A stretch of DNA of 64,000 nt from Muraenolepis orangiensis (GCA_027704905.1 CM051022.1:7956971-8020970), one strand, 5' to 3'. Counted from the stretch's first letter, positions 22,701-33,144 are shown. Notes: generated by a model not told the origin, from the letters alone. A program made the numbers and translations.

Positions 22701-22854
22701 ATCAAATTAAGAGAAACAAAGTCACCAACAGCAAGTTTATATGAACAGTGTTAATGAATAATGAATGAATGAAGTGTTAAAGTAGTCTTAAGACTGAACG
22801 TGTTCCAACGGTCTGGTTTTTTGTTTGTTTCAGTTGGCCAACACCAAACTGTAG
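12452..22854 (+). CDS. slc26a3: SLC26A3-type chloride/anion exchanger, tandem copy B (19 coding exons)
   Basis: Coding exons: 12452-12579, 12888-13027, 13274-13384, 14669-14823, 17196-17360, 17959-18111, 18245-18327, 18471-18618, 18819-18932, 19454-19531, 19738-19833, 20527-20633, 20787-20856, 20990-21082, 21203-21292, 21450-21650, 22206-22260, 22359-22486, 22834-22854. Total 2,136 nt, 711 aa. Exons 2, 3, 5-14 and 17 have exactly the lengths of copy A, so the genes arose by tandem duplication. Motifs: LVSRPLYSEESFAEQHEK, YGLYTAFFPMLTYFFLGTSR, STALSRTAIQESSGGKTQ, and a STAS domain with DLHSLLLDFAAVSFLDIA. Differences from A: TM3 reads GAFPV instead of GPFPV, the extracellular-loop glycosylation sequon is absent, the 63-nt penultimate exon of A is missing, and the C-terminus is NTKL (still a possible class I PDZ ligand). 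Intron 4 carries nested transposons. Function is inferred from the family: anion exchange at an epithelial membrane. Confidence 0.92.
12645..14055. repeat. (TA)n microsatellites with a duplicated ~95-bp companion sequence
   Basis: A segment starting cttagactgattggtgttca occurs at 12692-12781 and again at 13958-14053, each next to a (TA)n tract and each ending near gggtgtccctttttc. A further (TA)n lies at about 12779-12826. A (CA)n tract lies at about 13620-13662. All are in introns 1 and 3 of slc26a3 copy B. Confidence 0.85.
14882..15097 (-). mobile_element. Rex1-type LINE 3' tail, left part (split by Tc1)
   Basis: Starts with agattagattagatt-like repeats and contains tgtcattgcacagcacaagt and gcagtaaagtgcatgg. 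The same words occur in the 3' tail of the Rex1-type LINE at 51047-51325. The matching continuation resumes after the Tc1 element at 16752. Confidence 0.85.
15098..16751 (+). mobile_element. Tc1-like DNA transposon, nearly intact
   Basis: The ends are perfect inverted repeats (cagtgctgctcgaaagtatg at the left, its complement at the right), flanked by TA at 15096-15097 and 16752-16753, the Tc1/mariner target duplication. Length is 1,654 bp and it encodes one transposase. It sits inside a Rex1-type LINE tail in intron 4 of slc26a3 copy B. I do not assign the subfamily. Confidence 0.95.
15498..16519 (+). pseudogene. Tc1 transposase, frameshifted near the C-terminus
   Basis: The frame opens at 15498 (MPRGKEIPEEIKK) and runs to a stop at about 16346. 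It contains the paired helix-turn-helix DNA-binding region (about residues 10-115) and the DDE domain. The catalytic triad is visible as D153 (WTDES), D244 (QQDND) and E279 (LNPIE), with 34 residues between the last two: DD34E, typical of Tc1. Right after E279 a single missing base shifts the frame. The remaining C-terminal part (WLDLKRG to ATRY) continues in the +1 frame to a stop at 16519. This copy should not make a full-length enzyme. Confidence 0.93.
16752..16835 (-). mobile_element. Rex1-type LINE 3' tail, right part (split by Tc1)
   Basis: Sequence tatatacaggtaagtatcaa followed by cgggtagtg-like gtagtgagccggggtat matches the LINE tail near 51240-51290 (tatatacaggtaagtgagaa, gggtagtgatcaggggtat), so the Tc1 insertion interrupted one element. 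Confidence 0.8.
17092..17182. repeat. (CT)45 tract abutting the exon 5 acceptor of slc26a3 copy B
   Basis: Pure CT dinucleotides end 13 nt before the exon at 17196 and serve as its polypyrimidine tract. The apparent Leu/Ser-rich frames through it are not genes. Confidence 0.97.
18950..19205. mobile_element. SINE-like repeat
   Basis: Contains gattcgaactcacggttccc, which on the minus strand resembles a tRNA B box (ggttcgaatcc type). It ends with gtcgctttggataaaagcgt and ctgccaaatg, a tail common to teleost SINEs. It is in intron 9 of slc26a3 copy B. The two parts may be separate elements. Confidence 0.65.
19690..19736. repeat. (TGTC)n tetranucleotide repeat before exon 11 of copy B
   Basis: About ten tgtc units lead directly into the acceptor cttccag at 19731-19737. 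Confidence 0.93.
20038..20216. mobile_element. RTE-type LINE 3' end fragment
   Basis: The words gatctgctccaaaatcaact, ttccttggcccat, ccaccaagttttgtccaatt and acagacagacaaa are, in this order, those of the 3' ends of teleost RTE-type (Expander-like) retrotransposons. Degenerate, non-coding, in intron 11 of slc26a3 copy B. Confidence 0.65.
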
Positions 22855-23187
22855 GAGAGGGACTTCAGTCTTCAGGGGAGCGCTAGTGTTTAAATTTTAT
22901 TTGTACAAGGCCACTGTAAGTACGCTGTACATGGTTTGATCCAATAACAATAATTTAATGTACTGTAAATGTGTAATTTATCTTATGACACCAAACTATA
23001 ACACAATTTGAGAGATCCTCTTGGTTTTCATGTAATTTCTTTTTTGTTTAAGTGGAAGCTAATTATACTTAAAAAAAATGGCCAGAAAACAAACTTTTAG
23101 AACAGTGTCCAATTTCATAAAGCAAAGTTATCTACAAAACAACCAACTGACCATGAAGAGAACACGGGTGTTGTGAGTGACAAAATG
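22855..23187 (+). other. 3' UTR of slc26a3 copy B
   Basis: A/T-rich sequence follows the stop codon. The first canonical polyadenylation hexamer is at 23188-23193. No further frame of interest. Confidence 0.6.
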
Positions 23188-23193
23188 AATAAA
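23188..23193 (+). terminator. Polyadenylation signal of slc26a3 copy B
   Basis: AATAAA in atgaataaacg, 334 nt after the stop codon. Cleavage is expected 10-30 nt downstream. Confidence 0.6.
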
Positions 23194-23301
23194 CGTATAC
23201 AACCTGGAAGCAAAACATGCTTTTTTTTTTTTCTTTAAATAGATCCCTCTGCAGAGCGCATATTAAAAACACCAGCGACATGAAAATCGTTTAGTTAAAA
23301 A

Positions 23302-23307
23302 TTTATT
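23302..23307 (-). terminator. Polyadenylation signal of cbll1
   Basis: TTTATT on the + strand is AATAAA on the minus strand, 310 nt past the cbll1 stop. It lies only about 110 bp from the opposing signal of slc26a3 copy B. Confidence 0.6.
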
Positions 23308-23616
23308 CAGACACGTAACGTCTTCCAATGTACATATGCGTGAAATCGGCTTGACACATATATATACACACACAGACATACTACTATAAGCTATAAAAAA
23401 AACAAAAAAATGGAAGTCTGTTCATTTACAAGTCTGTAGCATGTTTGGGAAGTTCTGTGTGCAAGTAACTGAAATGTGCACCGCATACACATTCACCACT
23501 CGTTATTAACATTAAAAAAAAAAGGTCCTACAGCCTGTAACCCTGAGGCATACTATCACATTATGAGACAAGTGGTGGTGTGGAAGTAGGCTGTTCTATT
23601 TCCCCTCCCATTCAGT

Positions 23617-26600
23617 TTACTGATAATACGTCCTGTAGCGCACCTGGTCACCGTGGTGGGGCCCAGGCATCTGGCCCTGGGGCGGAGGCCCCTGCATGCG
23701 TGGAGGAGGGGGCCCCCTGGGGGCCGGCCACATCCCGGGACTCAGTCCCCCGGGCTGGTTGAAGGGGGGGCTGAGCGTGGCCTGGTCCTCGGGGAACTGC
23801 TGCATGGAGTTGGGGTTGTAGTGATGCGGCGGGGGGGCGTTCCCGGGGGGCCCGCTGTGCTGGGGCGGGGGCCCCGGCGGAGGGTGGTTCATGTAGGGGG
23901 GCATCTGGCCCATGATGTGGCCCGGTGGCGCGTTGATGGGGGGCGGGGCGGAGGACATGGGCGGCTGGTTGTACACCATGTGCGGCGTCCCGGAGCCCTG
24001 TGGCGCGTGCTGCATGGGGTGGTTGATGGGCGGCGGCGGGGGCGGCGGAGGCCCGTAGTGCTGCTGTGGTGGCGCCATCATGTGGTGGGAGTGGGACACG
24101 ACGGGCGGCTGGGCCGGGTAGTCGCCCGGGTGGTGGTGGGGCGGGGGCTGTGCCGGCCCGGGCCCGCCGGCCAGCGGGTCCCGGCCAGACGAGTCGTCCT
24201 GGATGGGCACGGTGATGAGGTTGCTGTGTTTGCGCGTGGTCACCGTGGCGATGCGGAAGGTTTCGGGGCCCAGGGCCGAGGCCGGCGGCGGGGCGTCGTG
24301 GGAGGCTGGCGGCGGAGGGCCGTAGGGGTCGTGGCCGCCGTGCTGCAGCTGGCCGGGGGGGTGCCCGTGGTTCTTGGCCAGGTGCGGTGGGGGCAGGCGG
24401 AAGCGGTCGGACAGGTCGGCGGGGGGCAGGTGGAGGGCTTCGGGGCGTCCGGCGGCGGCGGCGGCCTTGGCGGCACGCATATGGCGGTGGTTGACGTGCG
24501 CCTGCAGGTCCCGCTGGGACAGGTAGGTGCGCTTGCAGCTCTGCACGATGCTGCACATGTAGAGGGAGCCGCGCTGGCACTGCTCGATGCGCTGCACCTG
24601 GTCCGTACAGCTGTACATAGTGAGGCTGGGCAGAGGGAGGGCCGCTTAGTCCACACAAGACATACAGGAGCAACACACACCACGTCACACACATCATAGC
24701 TAGTAGTTTATAAACAAATGTTATCTATTTTTTTTTTCGAGTGAATCTGCCAGCTGTAACATTATATTCTGTCTCTATTATATGGGATGCTCCGATCATT
24801 ATCGGCCAATATAAACCGACCGATCGAGCTCTCAAAACAGCCGATCGGTTGACACAAAAATAAATTACTTTTATCCGTGCACAGCAAAGAAAATGCAATG
24901 TGTGTGAATCAGAACTCCCAGCAGCACTGCCGAAAATGGAAAATAAAGATCGATCATATTGGGCTCAGAGAGATTTTATTTTAAGTGGGTGTGATTTCTC
25001 AAAAGATGTGTGCTTTATCTCTTAGTGGCACTTCACATTGACGCTTTTAATAATCGCCACGGAACAAAAACGTACTGGGTTTGAACTGCCCCTGGGAAGA
25101 ATAAACGTGTAGGGGTTTTCACTGTCTACCTTTCTGTTTTTAGAGCACTCCATGTAAAATTACTCAAGACCGTTTCTCTCTCCGTCTCTCCAGGTGTGCG
25201 TGCGTGCACGTATGTGCGTGCGTGCACACATGTATGTGCGTGCGTGCACACATGTATGTGCGTGCGTGCACACATGTATGTGCATGCATGTGCGTGCACA
25301 CATGTATGTGCATGCACACATGTATGTGCGTGCGTGCACACATGTATGTGCGTGCGTGCACACATGTATGTGCGTGCATGCACACATGTATGTGCGTGCA
25401 TGCACACATGTATGTGCGTGCGTGTACACATGTATGTGCAAAATGTAAAAGCAAGGTCCCAGAGGAGAAATGGGGTTGTGTTCTGCACCAGTGACAACCT
25501 AACCCCAGTGATAACACAGGACAAATAAGTTATTTTCACTCATTAAGGTGGAACATCCTTAAGCAGAGTTTTGTGCCTTTGAGCCTTTAACCACCTAGTC
25601 CCATAATTATTATCCTTTTTTTTAAATATTCAAAGACATTAGCCTAGTGATAAAGATAAAAAGTTATTAGCGATTACTTGGAAGAGTATGACAGAACCGA
25701 GAGAGAGCAATGCATGCATAGCAGTCCTTGCTCCTCTTTGGAAGAAACGAGTATAGCTTCCCTTAAAATGCAGTTTCACTTTCTCTACTTGCACCCGAGT
25801 CTTCCTCAAATTACACTACTCGCCCGCAACATCCAGCACTTTCTACAGGGCCGGCTGAACTTAAAAAGACATCCAACAATACGAGTCCGCCAAATGTTAC
25901 GTTACCTTTCCATCCGTGTAGAATTGACGCTGCACTTTGAATACCTGCCATCTAAATAAATCCCAATTTATACCCAATGGTGCAACCAACTTATACACGT
26001 GCTAATCTTAATGAAACTAAAATAGGGGAGTAGTTGGGCAGCAGTTGCTCAGGAGGTCGAGCGGTCACCTCACAACCAGTAGGTTTGCTGGTTCGATCCC
26101 CCGGCTGCTCCTAGCAAAAACTGTGAACGGTGTCCTTGAGCAAGACACCGGAACCCTAACTGCTCCAGGCGTGCTGGCTGTTGCCTTGCATGGCTGACTC
26201 CGCCATGTTCATGTGTGTATGAATGGGTGAATGTGAGGCATGACTTGTAAAGCGCTTTGGATTAAAGCGCTATATAAAAAGGCAGTCCATTTTCCATAAA
26301 GAGAGTGCTAAAAAGAAATTGTGGTTTTCTTACCCTGGACACATCTTGTCTCCCTTCTTCTCGTGAAGCAGAGCACACTCATAGCAGAAAACGTGTTTAC
26401 AGGGAATCTGGGGGAGTGAGAGCAGAAAGGTCAGAGGTGACACAGGCGAGGCATAACTTTCTTAAAGTCATACTTGTTTAACCCCATTTAGACGGCACCT
26501 ACCATTCGTCCGTACAGGTTAATAGGAAGGCCACATTTGTCGCAGAAGTGAACAGGTATGTCATCCTTCTCTCCGATTAGATTCAGCTAGTGGGAAGAGG

Positions 26601-28102
26601 ATTGATGAGGTTATAAGCAGCCCAAAATATATGCATACATTGAGGAAGGATTAAAACCGCCATCTTCAAGTATTTCATCAGACACAGGTTTTTTTCTGGC
26701 TATTTCGACTAACGGAAGCATGAAGAGCTGATAAGAACACCTTACCTTGTAGTCCCAGAACATCTGCTGGGGATATCTTCTTTGACTTCCAAAAACATCA
26801 CCCGCCTTGGCACCACAATCAAACCTCTCCTCTTGCTTGAAGCCAAAGCTTTCTAGAAGACAACACATCAATCAGAAGACCAAAATCATTCACAATGACA
26901 GATGAGTAAACAACATCCATGATCATAGAGATTCTGTGGCAAATCTGAAAATCACCAGATGAGGAAAACATTGTGAGAACAATTGCCGAATGCATTTAAA
27001 ATAAGTTACAGTAATTATGATGTTGATGCAATGTTTGAAGTGAACGTTTGATCAAAGCTGAACTATCTTAACTAACTACCTAATTGGGCTCATACACATA
27101 ACGACAAGCCAACATGCCATGCCCAAGCCTACCCTCTTCTCCAGCGGGGGTTTTAGATGGCCTGCTGGTGGACCGTGGAGGCCGAGGCTGAGGCTTGGTC
27201 CTTACTGGCTGCTTGGACAACAGTTTGATAGGTATCCTCCTGCGGACATCGGGGCCGCCCAGGTTGCCCGAACCGTCGCTTCCCTGAAGATCGTTGTCTG
27301 TTGACATGACACACGCCAGCGCATACTGTAATCTCACATGTAAAACGTACATAGTTTCCTCTCTATCCATCCACGAGTATAAGCCCCAAGAAGACTGTAT
27401 ATACATACGTGAATCAACAGATTATAATTTACACAGCGACTGAATGATAAAAAAAAGTTTGTGGCGTGAAAACTACATTTGTAGCCCAGCTAGCTAACGT
27501 TTGTATGCAGGCGTAGCTTTTACGGACGTATTGACTGCAGTTTATCCAATGATTACACAGATCGAAAAAGTGTAAAAACAAATACATAGGATAAGTCGCC
27601 TTCAGAAACGACTTAAAGTAGTAACACACGTCAACAACAACAACAACACAACACGCCCCAGTGTTAACACATCCATAGCTTACGAGCTAGCCTAGCCAGG
27701 ATACATCGGCGCCCCAGAGGTTGGCTTAACGTAGCCAACTGTGGACATGACATAGTGTACTTTCCTGAACGTTAGCTCAAAACTAAAAGGATAAAGTATC
27801 TTTGCTGGGTGACCCGTATCCCGTCGCTTAGTAACTTCGCATTTATAATTATTATCCCCAATTGTTTTTAATAGCAATATCCCAACTAGCGTTACGTTAG
27901 CTGGGCTGGCTAACCTCTGTTAACATTAACCTTTCGTGGTACTTTTATGGGATACAGAGCTGTCGTAGCGGGCACATTGGACGCGTGTTATCTGGTGGAA
28001 ATGGTTAAACTTCAGTAATAACGCGACGTGCGAACGAATAGAGCAAAAGGGAGTTTAGTTGTAGCCAACTAGCCGCAATTAGTGCTCACCACTTTGGTCC
28101 AT
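23617..28102 (-). CDS. cbll1: CBLL1/Hakai E3 ubiquitin-protein ligase (6 exons)
   Basis: Minus-strand coding exons: 28102-28090, 27297-27133, 26852-26746, 26586-26503, 26407-26334, 24610-23617. Total 1,437 nt, 478 aa (human 491). The N-terminus MDQSDNDLQG...VRRRIPIKLL matches vertebrate CBLL1. The RING finger spans about residues 110-149 (CDKC, CKHVFC, CPGC). The phosphotyrosine-binding HYB region follows, with its C2H2-like finger at about 167-191 (MCSIVQSCKRTYLSQRDLQ, HVNHRHM). The rest is a Pro/His-rich tail ending RYRTYYQ, all in one GC-rich exon. The family ubiquitinates tyrosine-phosphorylated E-cadherin and is a subunit of the m6A methyltransferase-associated complex. The start codon lies in a 13-nt coding part of exon 1, as in human. 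The intron before the last exon holds a minisatellite, a SINE and a hAT-like repeat. Confidence 0.95.
24775..25065. mobile_element. hAT-like MITE remnant (ggatgctccgatc family)
   Basis: The start gggatgctccgatcattatc and ccgatcg words recur at about 55048 and 56065 in the intergenic region, and the later tagtggcacttcacattgac recurs there as tagtggcgctccacgttg. Three related copies thus exist in the window. It is in intron 5 of cbll1. Confidence 0.65.
25194..25440. repeat. About 22-bp minisatellite of alternating purine-pyrimidine
   Basis: Some 11 units of the form tgtatgtgcgtgcgtgcaca lie in the last intron of cbll1. Nearly every step alternates purine and pyrimidine, favouring left-handed DNA. 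Long frames on both strands here are repeat artefacts. Confidence 0.93.
26036..26293 (+). mobile_element. tRNA-derived SINE (V-SINE-like)
   Basis: An A-box-like start (gctcaggaggtcgagcggtc) and a clear B box (ggttcgatcccc at about 26091) define a pol III promoter. The 3' end (aaagcgctttggattaaagc, then gctatataaaaaggcagtcc) is the tail typical of teleost V-SINEs. It lies in the last intron of cbll1, antisense to the gene. Confidence 0.88.
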
Positions 28103-28200
28103 GGTCCCAGCAGCGAGAAGACGAAGTGCATTGTGGGCCAGGGGAGGGCGCTACGAGGACAGGCCCTCCAGCACACACACACGCACACGCACACACGCAC
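28103..28200 (-). promoter_or_regulatory. cbll1 5' UTR and promoter region
   Basis: A G/C-rich stretch directly upstream of the start codon. On the minus strand it reads ...ccctggcccacaatgcactt..., similar to ZNF143/THAP11-type promoter elements (cccacaatgc). The transcription start is not visible and is assigned by position only. Confidence 0.4.
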
Positions 28201-28329
28201 ATCAGCTTATTGAGCAACGTGTGGTGCTTCGTACTACAATATTTTCAACTACTTTCTGTCACTTGTTACTACAAGATTGTTGTGTTTTTTTCTTGTCCGT
28301 AAATGGACCACACATGCACATATGTATCA

Positions 28330-28800
28330 TCCATTAGACACTTTATTGTTATTTTTTAAATTGTTATTATTGTTATTCATTCAAGATTTGTATTTTCCAT
28401 TTGCAACAAGTACAATGGAATGCTATCTCCCCATTGCCTTCCGCAGTATACATTTCTAAAACACAATATTATAAAAATACTGTATACAATAAAAAATTAA
28501 CATAATGAACACAAAAGTTACTGAATGATGATATGTGTAGAATTGTGCAAAAGAAGAGATGGTGCCCAGGGTGGATGCAGCCCTTTGTGATGGAGATGGC
28601 CTTCTTCCAACATCTGGTCCTAAAGATCTCCTCAATGCATGGAAGTGCACAACTGATGATATTTTCTGCCGTCCTCACGACCCTCTGGATAGCTTTCTTG
28701 TCCTGTGCAGTGGTGTTTCCGTACAACACAGTGACGCCACTTGTCAGGACGCTCTCTACAGTGCCACAGTAAAAGTTCACAAGCCACCGTTGGCCTATAC
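28330..28800 (-). mobile_element. LINE (Rex1-like) 3' fragment
   Basis: On the minus strand the frame at about 28780-28550 reads MNFYCGTVESVLTSGVTVLY then QDKKAIQRVVRTAENI, the end of a reverse transcriptase ORF. It is homologous to LVNFYCCAIESILTN and SDRKALQRVVKTTQ in the LINE at 51326-52111, but is a different subfamily. It is followed by a tail (ttgcaacaagtacaatggaa on +) also found at 30085, 40484 and 46674. Confidence 0.85.
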
Positions 28801-29091
28801 CCCTTTATCCCTCTGTCAAATCCATGTATTGAATTGAATTGAATGCCAGTAATTGGAACTTGGCACTTTACACATAAAGTAATACAGTACATAAAACATG
28901 ATATAGTGATGTAATGGAATATACATGGAAAATAAAATGCATGGAATATGTGTGTATAGATGCAATCTTGTTGTTTAATATGTATAGAGGAATTAAAGGT
29001 CAGGTCATTCAACAGGAAAGACTGGGCCTGGAGCTCAGTCCTCCAGGCGAGGCTGGAAGAGGCCTTGCCCGGTGTGTGTGTGTCTGTGCAG

Positions 29092-29478
29092 GGAGAGGCT
29101 CCTGGAGGACAACCAGAACAACCTGCTCCTTGAATACCTCAAGTCCTCTGGGAGCTCCCCTGACGACGTCATGGGAGCAGAAGAGTGTCTCCATGTGAAG
29201 TGCCAGAAGTTCCTCGCCTCACCTGAGGTCAGTTATGTAGATATGAACCTAGCGTAGGATCACACAGGCTATGATGTGGTATCCTACACAGGAACACAGA
29301 ATTATGTTATTCCCAAATATAAGCAAAAAACAAAGTACTGCCTTCTGAGTGACTCATTTCAGTACTGCCCAAATGGTGGATATATGTGATGTATTTTGAT
29401 CGTTAGTGTTCCTTATTTGTTATTGCTGAACAGGAGACTATGGAGGTGAAAAGAAGAAGAAGTCGTGGCTTTGTCTGA
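29092..29478 (+). CDS. Two coding-like exons of an unrecognised gene or gene relic
   Basis: Exon-like segment 29092-29227 has an acceptor (tgtctgtgcag), an open frame reading RLLEDNQNNLLLEYLKSSGS then SPDDVMGAEECLHVKCQKF, and a donor (gag|gtcagt). The next acceptor (gctgaacag) at 29433 opens a frame-compatible 45-nt segment, ETMEVKRRRSRGFV plus stop. Composition looks protein-like (no repeat bias, amphipathic Leu/Glu helix). I do not recognise the protein and find no 5' exons. It could be the 3' end of a relic gene, or an exon of a non-coding transcript that is open by chance. Confidence 0.35.
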
Positions 29479-30420
29479 TCTTCTTTGGCTGCTGCCAGAA
29501 ACAGAGAACAAGCCACAATTAGCATGGACACAAAATGTGGATATGTAACTGCACTGCTGACGCTAAACTGCCTTATATTAACCCCTGATCTAACTGGGAC
29601 CTTGAATATGGACACCTTACATAAAATGTGTAGCATTTGTCCCATGAACGATAAATTCTTCTTTTTGCTGATACCGTTTACTGTATTGCGTTTAAAACCC
29701 CGATTTCAGCTGGAAACAATGTCCCCCCCCCCATTCTTAGCTATAGTATGCACTAGTCACTACATGGCAATCTTAACAGTTTCAGTTGAAAAACGGTGTG
29801 TCGATCAGTACGGAGTTTGTGGACAACGTAACAAAAAAGATACCTAATGTCTTATCGTCAACACCAGAGGGCTGTTTTTATACGACTAATGTCAGGCGCG
29901 TCCACGCTAAATGATCTTAGACAGAATCGGCGTAACAAAGTGATTGTCAAACACATTATATGAATGATGAATGTTTTAGTGAAGCTGGTTGAGACATTAT
30001 ACTATTTTAATTATTTTAAAAGAAAGAAAATATGAGGGAAAGCAAAAGGTACAATATTCAAGATGATTCAATATGTTTTTATTTGCTATGTGCAACAAGT
30101 ACAATTACTTACTCCCCATTCACTCCCGCAGTATGCATTTCAACAACACTACTGAACTATGCTATACTAAACTATGCAATACTATACTATACAATACTAT
30201 AAACGACTCTATAAACGACCTACTATATACTTTACTTTATACAAAACTATACTTTAACAATACTATGTGTTGTATACGCTATGTATATGTATCTAATCAA
30301 CTACATACATTATGTAATTGATATCTTGACATGTTTTTTTTTTTTACTTCTCTAAATGAACATTTACTTAACACGTTGCCATGTTTCTGTCTGTGTTTAA
30401 ATGTTTCTTATCAGAGTTTA
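29479..30420. other. Intergenic stretch without genes
   Basis: A/T-rich. Contains a short copy of the gcaacaagtacaa...ccgcagtatgcat retroelement tail at about 30085-30145 and a cta/act-rich low-complexity stretch at 30150-30260. Nothing else seen. Confidence 0.6.
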
Positions 30421-30429
30421 GTCGTTTGA

Positions 30430-30868
30430 AAAAAGAGCGCTCGCTCCCGGGGGCAAAGTAGCCCACTGCGCGCTCCCGGGACCACGGCGCCATTTTGATT
30501 CGAAAAAATATTTCTGAGTTTTTTTTTTCCTGCTTTGCATGCTAAACTTAGATTCATTTTTTTATTATATTATACATCCCGTCTGTTAAGTACACACTGT
30601 ACGTCTGTTTGTCTCCTCCAGAAGTAGGCCGAGCTGTTAACGTCGGAAAGCGTCCAGTGTTGTAGAACTGTGTGATATAGACTATTAGTGAGTACGGTTA
30701 GCTTAGCTTAAGTTAGCGTGTGCTGTCGCAGACTGAGCCTTCAAAACAAAACACACACGGCTAGCTGGCAAGCTAACTGCTAATACTAACTTAGTACCGC
30801 TTTACCCGAGAACCACTCATCGACCCGGGGGACGAGTGCCCGGACCGAAGAGACACTTGGACTGGAAG
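30430..30868 (+). promoter_or_regulatory. ppp6r2 promoter and non-coding exon 1
   Basis: G/C-rich sequence (gcgctcgctcccgggggc, gcgcgctcccgggaccac) followed by ggcgccattttga, which contains a YY1-type CCATTTT core, marks a probable CpG promoter. A splice donor AAG|gtgagtgg at 30868/30869 ends a probable untranslated first exon whose start lies around 30600. The next confident exon is at 36210. Confidence 0.6.
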
Positions 30869-32206
30869 GTGAGTGGTTTTTGTTTTATTTATTTCATACT
30901 CAAGCCGCGTTGTTGTTGTAAAGCACGGGTTTAGTTAGAAACCACTACTACTGTTATTGCTTCATCATCAAAGTTGAACGTAGTTGAGAACCTAGCCTAA
31001 CTTAGCTCAGACCGGGTTAAATAGTTAGCCCTACGTGCCCGGTAATAATAACACGACCCCACGCCAAGTGTGTGCTCGGTTATCGACACAGGCTTGTAGG
31101 GAGGGGCTGTCTGCCATCTAGACTAAATGTTATTTTGCGAGTGAGACGATAAACTAGCTAGTGGGGCTGCTTTCGCTGCCACACCGTCGCTAGCTAATTA
31201 GCCAACTTTGCTACCTGAATCAAACAGTTTGCCCGGCGAGCAGAGTTCGTTACCACACTTTTTTTTTAGCAGCAGCAACATTCACTTTGGGAGAACTGAT
31301 CTGTATCGTAACGCATCGGATGATCGGTGAACACGCTGTGCACTTCACACCGAACGGAGTGCGGCGTTTTTTTTGAGGCCAAAGAGTAACTTCACCTAGC
31401 TAAGCAGGGGGATAACTATCGTTACCTGGAGAATTAGTGTTGCATACTATCTCTGGACAATGGCTAAAGCGTAGCGAGTACTTTGCCATTGTATCCGTAT
31501 GTATTGATTTACTTTGATATGTACGATTGCGTTATTTGTCGGTTGCTCATCTGGAGTTGAAGTAAATAAGACATCTGAGCCCCTACCACATGCCAGTTGA
31601 CGTGCAACACCGCACAGCATGCCAAGGCTACAGCAGATCACTTTACATGTCTTGTGCTTCTGGACTTGTTGTTTGTGTTAACCAATATAGTGCAACATGT
31701 AGGAAGGGGAATGTATGAAATTTGTGCCATCGTGTGTGCCAAAGTCCAAGATGTTTAAGTTGTCTAAGTAAGCCATGTCTGTATACATGTGTTCATTATT
31801 TGGTTTACTGCTTCTTAGACATTTCTAGGGGTTATGTCAAGCAAATGTGGATATTTGTATCTTAACTTTTATTTTATTTTATTAACTTGTTTTTCCATAG
31901 CCATTTTTATCCACAACATTCATATTCGTGTTTGGCACAGCCCAGGAAAAGAGATCTTTGAGTTTTTGGACAGTTTAATAGACATTCCCCTGGACCCCCC
32001 CTCCCCAGTTGTGCATGCAATAAAATGTGTTGTTCCTAGAAATAACAAAAGTAACATAATTACATTAGCCTAATTACAAAACTCCTCAGGGCTCGGTGAC
32101 AATGGAGGAAGTACTTGAATTTCCTACTTGGCCGTACTTCCATGATGTCAGTTGAATGTTACACAAACTGTACCCTTGGCCTCTCTTTAAACGAGCACAC
32201 ACAAGG

Positions 32207-32395
32207 TTTTTACCACTGACCTAACAGCAGGTGCTCCAGAGCCCCCATAGTAACCAAGTGAGCAAATTTTTAGAATCTTAAGGTCAGTGGTAAAAAAAAA
32301 AGGGAACTTTTATTATTATTAAAGTGTCTTACAGCATGTGCTACAGAGCCACCATAATAACCCAAGTGAGGAAATATATAGAAACTTGAATAATA
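32207..32395. mobile_element. Foldback element with an adjacent direct duplicate
   Basis: Perfect 16-bp inverted arms: tttttaccactgacct at 32207-32222 and aggtcagtggtaaaaa at 32281-32296. The interior (acagcaggtgctccagagcc...) recurs as a direct copy just outside, at about 32328-32388 (acagcatgtgctacagagcc...). This is consistent with a MITE or a rearranged one. No family assigned. Confidence 0.6.
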
Positions 32396-33144
32396 ATAAT
32401 AATACATAATTTAAATGACATACCTGTATGGTATCAGTAGCTTTTTATGTAATCTGTTCAAAAGTAATTTTATTATCCGCTTCTCATAGTAGCGCTAGAA
32501 GTGGAACATTTGGTGACCACATTTACTGACAGTTGGTGCTCGCTTGTGGTTTTATTGTAGTGAGAATGCTATTATTAATTTATTTCGAACAGCCTAAAGT
32601 CTGCTTTCGGGCTATGCTTTTTGAATTTGGCTGAGGAAGTTGCAACCTTTTGGATAGTGTAGCCTGTATTCTTCTCTAGCATTATCCAGCCAAGCCATAG
32701 AGATACATAGGCCTAGATGTAGTGATTTAGGTATGTTTGAGTGTTCCACAGTAACTGTTGCCTGGGTGCTCTAAGCACCCAAAACATTTTGTGCCTGGTG
32801 CCTCCATTACTCTCACATGATGCCCAGCACATTGTTGAGACAAAGTCCACCAACTTCTCACATGTCTCACATTTTTTTGGGAGGTTTTGAAAGTATTGGC
32901 GGTTTGGTCACCACAAGCTGATATCCGGTACATATGCCTGGCAGCCCCACTTTAAATGTTTGCATGGGGCCCAAAGTGAGACTAGATATTCACATGGATC
33001 TTTCCCCTTAAAATACTTTTCCTTGGTATCGAAGGCTTTAGACAAGTTAAGGGATACTTAACTTTTTGGTCTGGGACTGACTGAGATGACCTCTACCTAG
33101 GCTACTTGGTCTTAGTATTGACATGGCTGATAACCACTTCTATT

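Noticed and set aside
23653..24699. Long open frame (about 348 codons) on the + strand across the cbll1 last exon
   Set aside because: It is the antisense of a GC-rich, Pro/His-rich coding exon; low-complexity Gly/Val/Arg composition and no splice support.
25126..25539. His/Thr/Cys-rich open frames on both strands
   Set aside because: Produced by the 22-bp minisatellite; antisense and sense frames are equally open.
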